NCBI GenBank assembly: GCA_900313285.1
Contig: OMQP01000040.1
Span: 1 to 5,647, forward strand
Source: an uncultured Pseudomonadota bacterium
Lineage (GTDB): Bacteria; Pseudomonadota; Alphaproteobacteria; Rs-D84
Direction: 5' to 3'
Length of the DNA stretch: 5,647 nt
This document shows positions 1-5,647 of the stretch, piece by piece. The notes below the pieces were generated by a model that was not told the origin of the DNA, ran no database searches, and saw nothing but the letters and a program-made list of their open reading frames with translations. Numbering within the stretch: position 1 is the first letter of the stretch; every line of letters starts with the position of its first letter. The position numbers and the translations under genes are program-made.

Positions 1-453
1 AATGGTTATGTAAAATTATCACCAAATGATAAAGGTTTAAAAATAGATGCCACTTTGGTTTATGGGGATAAAATTATAGGCACACAATCATATTCGTGTG
101 AATTAGATGGAACAAAAAAATCTGTTAATAAATTTATCAAAGATATTTCAAAATCACGTACTTTTGGAAAATATTCAGAATGGGAATGGTTAAAGGCGCA
201 TGGTATGGGACGTGGTGCAAATGAAAATAATGTAATTGCATTAAATGATGCTGGGGATGGTACATTAAATAAATTACATTGTCCTGATGAATTTGTCCGT
301 CATAAAATCATAGATGCTGTGGGTGATATGTTTACAAGTGGTGGTTTTGTTTATGGACATCTTGAATCTTACAAAGGATCACATGCATTGAATAATTTAG
401 TTTTGCGTAAATTATTTGCTGATAAATCAAATTATGAAATTGTTGAAAAATAG
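1..453 (+). CDS. lpxC: UDP-3-O-acyl-N-acetylglucosamine deacetylase (LpxC), C-terminal half, 5' end cut by window
   Basis: The reading frame is open from base 1, so this is the last 150 codons of a gene that begins upstream; the family is usually about 300 residues, so roughly the second LpxC domain is present. LpxC is the zinc-dependent cytoplasmic deacetylase that catalyses the first committed step of lipid A synthesis. Visible family signatures, numbered from base 1, are SRTFG (52-56), the glycine-rich GMGRGANENNVIAL stretch (68-81), DEFVRHKIIDAVGD (96-109) and the SHALNN motif (127-132). In the HKIID motif His101 and Asp105 correspond to two of the three zinc ligands (E. coli His238 and Asp242), and His128 corresponds to the catalytic His265. 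The first zinc-ligand histidine lies in the missing N-terminal half. A TTG at 55 could be mistaken for a start, but the frame continues upstream of it. The next gene begins 9 nt after the stop, suggesting co-transcription. The identification is firm; nothing visible suggests inactivation. Confidence 0.94.
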   Translation, partial: NGYVKLSPNDKGLKIDATLVYGDKIIGTQSYSCELDGTKKSVNKFIKDISKSRTFGKYSEWEWLKAHGMGRGANENNVIALNDAGDGTLNKLHCPDEFVRHKIIDAVGDMFTSGGFVYGHLESYKGSHALNNLVLRKLFADKSNYEIVEK

Positions 454-462
454 GGGATAAAT

Positions 463-669
463 ATGAAAAAATGGCAAAAAATTTTTATTGGATTTTTGTA
501 TGGTGTTGCGATAGCGGTGGCTACAGAATTATTCAGTTATTTCATAGACAAAAATATGTTAAGTAATTTATATGTTTTGTTGATTGAATTAATGTTTTTG
601 GGGCTTGGTTATATGTGCGCTGTATTAGAATCCAAATTTAAAGAAACAAAAAAAGGAAAAAAGAAATGA
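463..669 (+). CDS. small two-helix inner-membrane protein of unknown function
   Basis: This encodes a 68-residue protein I do not recognise as a named family. It has two hydrophobic segments, at about residues 7-27 and 36-55, joined by a short polar loop (Asp29-Lys30-Asn31), and ends in a strongly basic tail rich in lysine (57-68). The positive-inside rule suggests both termini are cytoplasmic and the loop periplasmic. Each helix contains one acidic residue (Glu22, Glu42), which is unusual in a plain anchor and might support helix packing or partner contact. The ATG is preceded by a good ribosome-binding site (AGGGG, 452-456, six bases upstream) that overlaps the lpxC stop. The gene overlaps the following lipoprotein gene by four bases (ATGA), so the two are probably translationally coupled and may work together in the envelope. 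The start, spacing and membrane pattern support a real gene; the function is unknown. Confidence 0.72.
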   Translation: MKKWQKIFIGFLYGVAIAVATELFSYFIDKNMLSNLYVLLIELMFLGLGYMCAVLESKFKETKKGKKK

Positions 670-980
670 AAAAAATTTTAATATTAACTTCTTTGGTTGT
701 GTTATCCGCATGTGCGGGAACAACTGATGCTGGAAATGGTTTAACCAGATTGAACGTGGAACCAAAAAATTGTGAATATTTATATACGCTTGATTCAAGC
801 GCAACGACATATAACATATCCGATGCATATGATTATTTGGAAAAAAGCATTTTAGAACAAAATAAATTTGGTGATTCATATTATATATCAAATGAAGATA
901 TTCTTAAAAATGCTGGTGCTATATTCGGGCCACGTGAAACATATAAATTCAAAGTGAAAGTTTATAATTGTAAAAAATAA
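666..980 (+). CDS. small outer-membrane lipoprotein, possibly RcsF/DUF4156-like
   Basis: This encodes a 104-residue predicted lipoprotein. A lysine start (MKK), a hydrophobic stretch (4-13) and the lipobox Leu13-Ser-Ala-Cys16 mark a signal-peptidase II site, with Cys16 as the lipidated residue. Residue +2 is Ala rather than Asp, which under the Lol sorting rule points to the outer membrane. The mature part is only about 89 residues and holds two further cysteines, Cys36 near its start and Cys102 two residues from the end, well placed for a disulfide. The layout (N-terminal Cys after a Pro, a helical middle, a terminal beta-like strand ending in Cys) loosely resembles small RcsF/DUF4156-type lipoproteins, but I see no diagnostic motif and give this only as a possibility. 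Translation starts at an ATG sharing the ATGA overlap with the upstream gene; AGGA at 654-657 is a suitable ribosome-binding site. A terminator follows immediately, making it the last gene of the lpxC unit. Confidence 0.78.
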   Translation: MKKILILTSLVVLSACAGTTDAGNGLTRLNVEPKNCEYLYTLDSSATTYNISDAYDYLEKSILEQNKFGDSYYISNEDILKNAGAIFGPRETYKFKVKVYNCKK

Positions 981-981
981 C

Positions 982-1007
982 AAAAGTCGTAGAAATACGA
1001 CTTTTTT
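982..1007 (+). terminator. Rho-independent terminator ending the lpxC unit
   Basis: A perfect 10-bp inverted repeat (AAAAGTCGTA at 982-991, TACGACTTTT at 996-1005) encloses a GAAA tetraloop (992-995), and the T-run continues to 1007. It begins one base after the lipoprotein stop codon, as expected for an intrinsic terminator. It separates the lpxC unit from the pil operon. The four A bases at the 5' foot could also give weak function on the other strand, but no minus-strand gene needs it. Confidence 0.92.
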
Positions 1008-1043
1008 ATTACAATTTTCGGCTTTATTTTTTTTATACGTTTG

Positions 1044-1052
1044 TGCTATAAT
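1044..1052 (+). promoter_or_regulatory. extended -10 promoter of the pil operon
   Basis: TGCTATAAT (1044-1052) is a consensus extended -10 element (TGn followed by TATAAT at 1047-1052). It lies between the preceding terminator and the pilO start. No good -35 hexamer is present at 17-18 bp spacing (TTTATT-like sequence at best), which is compatible with an extended -10 promoter of sigma-70 type. A T-rich stretch with eight consecutive T bases (1027-1034) lies just upstream. Transcription would begin near 1058-1060, leaving a leader of only about 12-15 nt before the TTG start. No operator palindrome is obvious. Confidence 0.68.
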
Positions 1053-1071
1053 ATGGCTAACCGAGAGAGAA

Positions 1072-2322
1072 TTGATAAAACAAATAATAACCGTTAATCG
1101 TAAAAAGTATGCTACAGGTCTGTTTTGGCAGCCCCTGGGTGTTGGTAATACCCCACATTCTTGGGCAAAACAGTTGGCAAAAAACACAAATAAAAAATAC
1201 AATCTTTTCACTGATTATAAATCGATGGTTGGACTGACAAATTCGCATAGTGGTGCACATGTTGGTATGCCATCAGCCGCGGTGGAAATTATAAATTCGT
1301 TATCTGATTTGGTTTCTTTCTTGGGGGTTTTTCAGGCAGGTGATAATTTTTATTTGGTTGCTGTACGAAATGGTATAATTATTCGTGATATTTTGATTGA
1401 GAAAGAAGATGTTGCACGAAAAACATATACTGAATTAATTAATATTCCAGATTGGGGTGCATTGTTTGCTCCAAACAATTGGGGAATACCAAAATCTCAA
1501 GAAAAGAAATTAACAGATTTGATAAAACACAATGCTGTTGCGCGTCTGCATCAAATCAGTGTTGTTAAATCGGTTATACCATCTGTATTGTTTGCGATAT
1601 TGTTTGTTTTGCTTGGTATTTATATTTTGAATAAACCAATATCACAGCAAGATACAAATAAACCAATTTTAAATACTGAATTGGCGGCTGAATATCACCG
1701 GCAAATTGAATTAAAAAAACAGCAAATTACCGATAAAAAATTGGAAGAAGAAGAGTTAAAGCAAAAATTTGAATATCCATATGATAATTTGCCAAATGTG
1801 TTTGATCGTGCAAATTTATGTTATAAAGCTATTGCTTTTGTTATGCAACCAATTCCTGGTTGGAATCAAACATATGCAAGATGTGATGGTGAATATGTGT
1901 CGGCTAATTTTACACGTGATTTTGGAACATTGAATGATTTTTATGTTTATGGTGCTGATTTGATGCCGGGGGCAATTGTTCAACAGGTTTCTGAAAATGA
2001 AATGATTGTCCGTGTTAATCTGCCAGAATTAAAAACATCTGCATCATTGGATGAACGCGATCAAACGACAGTAATACGTGATGTCGCAACGCGTTTTCAA
2101 CAAATAAACATAAAAGCAGATATTCAATCTGTTGTTGATACCGTTTCAAATGGAAACAAAACAGAAGAAATTCATGTAACGGAAGTTGGTGCGTCTTCTA
2201 AATTGATACCGTCTGAATTTATGCAGGTATTCAATGGTTTTGATGGCGTTTATATGGCATCTGTGTCATGGCGTGCAAATACAAGAACATGGAATTATGA
2301 AGTTGTTATTTATACAAAATAA
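1072..2322 (+). CDS. pilO: type IVb pilus inner-membrane accessory protein PilO (IncI thin-pilus type)
   Basis: This encodes a 416-residue bitopic membrane protein of the pilin accessory PilO family, distinct from the shorter T4aP PilO. Residues 1-165 form a cytoplasmic domain beginning with the family-typical GLFWQ (16-20). A single membrane helix spans about 168-186. A charged Lys/Glu-rich, probably coiled-coil linker (about 203-233) leads into a periplasmic C-terminal domain with GW at 263-264 and two cysteines (250 and 271) that could form a disulfide; a Cys...GW...Cys pattern is typical of this family. In plasmid R64 PilO is needed for thin-pilus formation and is thought to belong to the inner-membrane assembly complex. 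The start is TTG at 1072: no ATG occurs in frame before residue 52, which lies beyond GLFWQ. It is preceded by a modest GAGAGA-type ribosome-binding site (1063-1070). It is the first gene of the operon; pilP follows 12 nt downstream. The family assignment rests on architecture, motif and gene order together. Confidence 0.85.
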   Translation: MIKQIITVNRKKYATGLFWQPLGVGNTPHSWAKQLAKNTNKKYNLFTDYKSMVGLTNSHSGAHVGMPSAAVEIINSLSDLVSFLGVFQAGDNFYLVAVRNGIIIRDILIEKEDVARKTYTELINIPDWGALFAPNNWGIPKSQEKKLTDLIKHNAVARLHQISVVKSVIPSVLFAILFVLLGIYILNKPISQQDTNKPILNTELAAEYHRQIELKKQQITDKKLEEEELKQKFEYPYDNLPNVFDRANLCYKAIAFVMQPIPGWNQTYARCDGEYVSANFTRDFGTLNDFYVYGADLMPGAIVQQVSENEMIVRVNLPELKTSASLDERDQTTVIRDVATRFQQINIKADIQSVVDTVSNGNKTEEIHVTEVGASSKLIPSEFMQVFNGFDGVYMASVSWRANTRTWNYEVVIYTK

Positions 2323-2323
2323 A

Positions 2324-2329
2324 AGGTGA
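2324..2329 (+). promoter_or_regulatory. ribosome-binding site of pilP (decides the start)
   Basis: AGGTGA lies two bases after the pilO stop and five bases before ATG 2335. The in-frame GTG at 2326-2328 is part of this site, so it is better read as the ribosome-binding site than as a start codon; starting at 2335 also gives a cleaner signal peptide beginning MLKK. Confidence 0.8.
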
Positions 2330-2334
2330 TAAAT

Positions 2335-3024
2335 ATGTTGAAAAAATTGAATTTGATTTTATTTTCTGCATTGTTAGTATTCGGATTTAATGTTGTTGCA
2401 TATGGTGAAGATGCGTTTATTGAAGAAGAATACACAGAAGAAGTTGTTGAACCAAACCCAGAAGAAGAATATGCAGATGCCGTTTCTGTAAATGCTTTGA
2501 ATGATTATCAGGTTGAAGGTTCTTTGTTTGAAAGAATTACAAATTTGGAACAAGAAAAAGTAGTTATGCAACTTGAAAAAGAACGTGCACAACTGGATTT
2601 GGAATTGGAAAGATTAAATGCTGAAAAAATCAAATTGCAAATGGAACTGGATACATTATCTGGTCGTGCAGAACAACAACAACAAGAATTGGAAGCTGCA
2701 AAAGCACAACTTGAAATTCAAACTGAAAGATTAAGACGTCAACGTGATTCTTTGGATGAAAATGAAGAAGTGTATGCAGAAGTTGTTGAAAAACCACAAC
2801 CAAAAAAAGAAGAAGCAAATATCAACAAAAAGTATAAGTTAATAAACGTTGTTGGTGTGGATAACCAATTACAGGCAACAATAGAAGATTTGTCAACAGG
2901 CCAGAATAAACGTATTGCCGTTGGTAAAGAATTAGATGGATATATCGTAACATCTATATCTTTGAACGAAGGTATTGTCTTTGAAAAAGATGGGGTAGAA
3001 GAAAGTTTAAATATTGGAAAATAA
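2335..3024 (+). CDS. pilP: type IVb pilus biogenesis protein PilP, periplasmic, long coiled-coil form
   Basis: This encodes a 229-residue exported protein. A signal peptide covers about residues 1-24 (MLKK, a hydrophobic core at 7-21, then Ala-Tyr-Gly before Glu25). A strongly acidic segment follows (25-50), then a long Glu/Gln/Leu heptad-like coiled coil (about 63-140) containing a run of Gln (QQQQ). A second Glu/Lys/Pro-rich linker (141-165) leads to a compact C-terminal beta domain (167-226). That domain contains NVVGVDNQLQATIEDL, a VGKELDGYIV turn and a closing VEESL strand, the pattern of the PilP/GspC homology-region fold that contacts secretins in related systems. Thin-pilus PilP proteins from IncI plasmids share the coiled coil followed by this C-terminal domain; this one seems longer than those I recall (around 150 residues). 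It lies between pilO and pilQ, exactly the plasmid order. The probable job is to link the inner-membrane complex to the secretin. Sequence identity in the coiled coil is uninformative, so the call leans on the C-terminal domain and context. Confidence 0.8.
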   Translation: MLKKLNLILFSALLVFGFNVVAYGEDAFIEEEYTEEVVEPNPEEEYADAVSVNALNDYQVEGSLFERITNLEQEKVVMQLEKERAQLDLELERLNAEKIKLQMELDTLSGRAEQQQQELEAAKAQLEIQTERLRRQRDSLDENEEVYAEVVEKPQPKKEEANINKKYKLINVVGVDNQLQATIEDLSTGQNKRIAVGKELDGYIVTSISLNEGIVFEKDGVEESLNIGK

Positions 3025-3025
3025 T

Positions 3026-4651
3026 ATGCCAAACCAAGAAAATGATTTTGTTAATACTGATAAATTATCTGTGCCGTCAGGGTTGGAAAATGCCGGCAAT
3101 AAAGAGATATTAGATTATTTGTTTTCAAACAATAATAAATTGTTAACTGCATATGCTGGGGAATTGGCATTACCAAAAGATACACAGAGTTTGATTGCGT
3201 ATTTTTCTGGTGGTGAAATTGTTATTTCAAGAACCCACAGATATGATGGTCGTGTGTTGGCTTTTATAGATTTATTACGTCAAAAAAATCGTATCATAAA
3301 AACACCATTTTATTCTGATTTAGGGTTAATTTCTAATATATATAAAACAAGCGATGAAAGATTGGGTGTTGGTGCGCATTCACGCATAGATTATGACAAT
3401 CAAATGCAGAAAGATTTTGTCGATATAATTGCGCGTGCAGCAGCCCAAAAGGTTTCGGATATACATATCGAAGTTGCAGATCAAACAACAATTTATTTCC
3501 GTATAGACGGCAGTATGCAACCAGTATTGGAATATAATTCACAATGGGGTGAATCTTTTGTTCGTGCGGCATTTGCATCTGCTGATATTTCTAATTCAAG
3601 TTATGCACAAAACGAATATCAAACTGCACAAAAAGATGGACGCACACCATTGCGTGGAACAAAAGATTTGTATTTGCCATCTGGTGTTTTGGGTATAAGA
3701 ATGCAGTTTAATCCAATCGCGTTTGGTTCCCAATATGTTGTTATGCGTCTGCTTTATGATAACCCAAGTGAAGGTATCAAAACAGAACAAGAATTTAATG
3801 AATATGAACGAAAACTTTTGATGCGTTTGCGTTCGGCACCAACAGGGTTAGTTATTGTTGCGGGGCCTACATCATCTGGTAAATCAACGACATTGGTTCG
3901 CAATATGGCACTGATGTTAAAAGAAAGAAGATATGAAATAAATCTTATTACAGTGGAAGATCCTGCGGAACAAAAAATATTTGGCGCACATCAAATGCCG
4001 GTTGTTAATGCTGTTAATGAAGAACAACGCGAAGAAAAATTTACAGAAGCCCTGGCTGCGGCATTGCGAAGCGACCCTGATACACTGATGGTTGGTGAAA
4101 TACGAACATTAGCGGCGGCGCAATTGACTGTTAAAGGGGCGCTTTCTGGTCATAATGTTTGGACAACATTGCATGCGAATTCTGCAATGGGTGCACTGAT
4201 GCGTTTGTTAGATATGGGGGTTGAAGAATTCAAATTAAAAGACGAAACAATGATACGTGGTTTGGTATCTATGCGTTTGTTTAAAAAATTATGCCCATAT
4301 TGTCGTGAAAAATTAAGTGAAAAACGTAACCACAGTGCGTATAACCGTGTCAAAGATGCATTTGGTGATTTGGGATTAAACCAGGTTTATGTTCGCGGTG
4401 CCGGTTGTGAACATTGTAATGGTACTGGAACAATTGGTCGTATCAAGGCCGGCGAAATCATCATGACAAACAGTGAATTTTTAAGTTTGGCTTTGGCTGG
4501 GGAAACAGAAAATGCTTTGAAATATTGGTTGGAAAAAATGAATGGACGCACATTGAAAGAAGCGGCCATAGAATTAATGTTGCGTGGAATTATCGGGGTT
4601 GATGAATTAGAACGTTGGGTTGGTATGCTGGACAGACCATGGGTGTATTAA
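3026..4651 (+). CDS. pilQ: type IVb pilus assembly ATPase PilQ (GspE/PilB family)
   Basis: This encodes a 541-residue secretion/pilus assembly ATPase, the cytoplasmic hexameric motor that powers pilin polymerisation. In order: a variable N-terminal region (1-130), the PAS-like N2 domain with SDIHIE (144-149) and RIDG (159-162), then the RecA-like domain. Walker A is GPTSSGKST (280-288, Lys286). The Asp box is ITVEDPAE (308-315, Glu311). Walker B is in DPDTLMVGEIR (350-360, catalytic Glu358). The His box is GHNVWTTLHAN (375-385, His376 and His383). A four-cysteine zinc site typical of extension ATPases is present as CPYC (423-426) and CEHC (461-464). All catalytic elements are intact. ATG 3026 is chosen over an upstream in-frame TTG at 3014: it follows the pilP stop by one base, with GGAA (3016-3019) as ribosome-binding site, so translation is probably coupled to pilP. 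The name PilQ follows IncI usage and is not the T4aP secretin of the same name. It is the best-supported pil gene here. Confidence 0.95.
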   Translation: MPNQENDFVNTDKLSVPSGLENAGNKEILDYLFSNNNKLLTAYAGELALPKDTQSLIAYFSGGEIVISRTHRYDGRVLAFIDLLRQKNRIIKTPFYSDLGLISNIYKTSDERLGVGAHSRIDYDNQMQKDFVDIIARAAAQKVSDIHIEVADQTTIYFRIDGSMQPVLEYNSQWGESFVRAAFASADISNSSYAQNEYQTAQKDGRTPLRGTKDLYLPSGVLGIRMQFNPIAFGSQYVVMRLLYDNPSEGIKTEQEFNEYERKLLMRLRSAPTGLVIVAGPTSSGKSTTLVRNMALMLKERRYEINLITVEDPAEQKIFGAHQMPVVNAVNEEQREEKFTEALAAALRSDPDTLMVGEIRTLAAAQLTVKGALSGHNVWTTLHANSAMGALMRLLDMGVEEFKLKDETMIRGLVSMRLFKKLCPYCREKLSEKRNHSAYNRVKDAFGDLGLNQVYVRGAGCEHCNGTGTIGRIKAGEIIMTNSEFLSLALAGETENALKYWLEKMNGRTLKEAAIELMLRGIIGVDELERWVGMLDRPWVY

Positions 4652-4655
4652 AAAT

Positions 4656-5647
4656 ATGAACAAACTGGAATTATTATATGCAAAATTAGTTTTTAAAGCG
4701 GATACCCAAAAACGTATGGCTATATCACGCAAAGTTGCTTCGTTGTTGCGTAATAATTTTACTCTGATGGATGCGTTGCATCGAATTGAAATGATTGAAT
4801 CAAACAACGGACAAAAGCCGGGTGAACCATTTGCAATCGCGATGCGCGAAATACAAAAGAATTTGGAACGCGGTATGACTTTTGCAGAAGCAACAGAAGG
4901 TTGGGTTCCAAAAGAAGAAACGTTACTTTTAACATCTGGTAATGTCAGCAGTTTGTTAATATCTTTTGAAAACCTGACACGTATAGTAGATGGAATAACT
5001 CGTATTAAACGTGCGATGTTGTCTGCTGTGGCATATCCATTGTTTTTATTGGTATTAACCATTGCGATTATAATTCTGGTGGGGTTGTATTTGGTTCCAC
5101 CATTGGCCAGTGCTGCAGGCAGTGAAGTTGTTTGGCGTGGTGCGGCTGCATCACTTGTATGGGTATCAGATTTTGCTGGTAAATATTGGCATGTTTTTGC
5201 GGGAATATTTATTATATTGGCATCGATTATTTGGGCATCATTACCAGTATGGACGGGTAAAATACGTACTTTGTTTGATAAATTACCGCCATGGAATACA
5301 TATAAATTACAATTATCTGTCAGTTGGATGATGTCATTATCGGCAATGGTATCTGCGGGGGTATCTGTGCCAGATGCGATGCGTATGTTATCTGATAAAT
5401 CAAATCGTTATTTATCGAATATATTGGAAGAAGCCCTGCATTATATCGCAAATGGTGAAAATTTGGGTGGTGCGCTGGCATTAACAGGTAAAGATTTCCC
5501 AAATACTGAAATCATTGGTGATTTGATGATTTATTCTGATATGAATGATTTTGATAAAAATATATCGCAAATAGCAAACGATTATATGGAAGAATCTGTT
5601 CGTAAAATGGAAAGCATGTCAAATGTGTTAAACAGTATTGGAATTAT
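4656..5647 (+). CDS. pilR: type IVb pilus inner-membrane platform protein PilR (GspF/PilC family), 3' end cut by window
   Basis: An open frame of 330 codons starts at ATG 4656 and runs without a stop to the right edge. It encodes a GspF-family platform protein, the polytopic inner-membrane partner of the assembly ATPase. A first cytoplasmic GspF domain (about 20-120) contains a typical RKVASLLRNNFTLMDAL-like helix (25-41). The first membrane helix is at about 124-147 and ends in VPP (147-149). A second membrane helix lies at about 180-198. A second GspF domain follows, with LSAMVSAGVSVPDAM (228-242) repeating the internal 'short helix, Gly/Pro turn, Asp-Ala' pattern of the first. It lacks a clear GExSG-type motif in the second domain (YSDMNDFDKN near 298-307), which I believe is usual for the PilR branch. 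PilR proteins are about 360-400 residues, so the last membrane helix is probably just outside the window. It starts 4 nt after the pilQ stop and has only a weak ribosome-binding site (GGGTG, 4641-4645), suggesting coupled translation. Confidence 0.92.
   Translation, partial: MNKLELLYAKLVFKADTQKRMAISRKVASLLRNNFTLMDALHRIEMIESNNGQKPGEPFAIAMREIQKNLERGMTFAEATEGWVPKEETLLLTSGNVSSLLISFENLTRIVDGITRIKRAMLSAVAYPLFLLVLTIAIIILVGLYLVPPLASAAGSEVVWRGAAASLVWVSDFAGKYWHVFAGIFIILASIIWASLPVWTGKIRTLFDKLPPWNTYKLQLSVSWMMSLSAMVSAGVSVPDAMRMLSDKSNRYLSNILEEALHYIANGENLGGALALTGKDFPNTEIIGDLMIYSDMNDFDKNISQIANDYMEESVRKMESMSNVLNSIGI

Noticed and set aside
55..57. TTG as the start of a 132-residue protein
   Set aside because: The frame is open back to base 1 and the protein is the C-terminal half of LpxC, so the true start lies upstream of the window.
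1053..1097. A 14-codon leader-like ORF (ATG 1053, stop 1095-1097) overlapping the pilO start
   Set aside because: Its ATG touches the -10 element and lies upstream of the predicted transcription start, so it would not be in the mRNA; it also has no ribosome-binding site.
888..1260. Minus-strand open frames over the intergenic region and pilO 5' end
   Set aside because: They run through the terminator hairpin and promoter, are rich in Phe/Cys as expected for the reverse complement of AT-rich coding DNA, and have no supporting signals.
2680..2700. CAA/GAA short tandem repeats in pilP as a possible phase-variable microsatellite
   Set aside because: The repeats are trinucleotides encoding Gln/Glu within a coiled coil; length changes would stay in frame, so they would not switch the gene on or off.
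4607..5062. A 151-codon open frame on the minus strand across the pilQ end and pilR start
   Set aside because: It is a shadow of two well-supported GspE/GspF-family genes, contains no recognisable motif, and would destroy a clear plus-strand operon.
5110..5331. A 73-codon plus-strand frame inside the pilR region
   Set aside because: It lies out of frame within pilR, whose own frame is open from 4656 to the window end and carries GspF-family domains.
3026..5647. Type II secretion (GspE-GspF) instead of a pilus system
   Set aside because: The ATPase and platform protein alone would fit, but the preceding PilO accessory protein with GLFWQ and the PilP-type protein match the thin-pilus order and not a gsp operon.

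Overview
The window looks like the chromosome of an AT-rich Gram-negative bacterium. The sequence is visibly AT-rich, with AT-ending codons and both TTG and ATG starts. It encodes lipid A synthesis (the C-terminal half of LpxC), a lipoprotein with a clear lipobox, and an inner-membrane/periplasmic pilus assembly platform, so the cell has an outer membrane. An uncultured, AT-rich alphaproteobacterium would fit, but that placement is an inference; the sequence itself does not settle it.

Layout: every gene is on the + strand. Positions 1-980 hold the end of one transcription unit: the 3' part of lpxC, a 68-residue two-helix membrane protein and a 104-residue lipoprotein. These are tightly packed, with an ATGA overlap between the last two, and are closed by a 10-bp hairpin with a GAAA loop and a T-run (982-1007). 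A short gap (981-1071) separates this from a second unit with its own extended -10 promoter (TGCTATAAT, 1044-1052).

The second unit reads pilO-pilP-pilQ-pilR, with 1-12 nt between genes, and runs off the right edge inside pilR. Gene order and protein architecture match the type IVb 'thin pilus' cluster known from IncI plasmids (R64 order: pilL-M-N-O-P-Q-R-S-T-U-V). PilQ is the cytoplasmic hexameric assembly ATPase. PilR is the polytopic GspF-type platform protein. PilO is a bitopic inner-membrane protein with a cytoplasmic and a periplasmic domain. PilP is a periplasmic coiled-coil protein with a GspC/PilP-like C-terminal beta domain. Together they would form the inner-membrane motor and alignment complex. 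The major pilin, prepilin peptidase and adhesin would be expected downstream, outside the window.

The most notable point is context: the pil operon starts at pilO with its own promoter directly behind an lpxC transcription unit. The secretin (pilN) that precedes pilO on plasmids is not there. I see no CRISPR array, RNA gene, IS element or wholly unknown multi-gene system. The least explained items are the small membrane protein/lipoprotein pair behind lpxC and the long, Gln/Glu-rich form of PilP.
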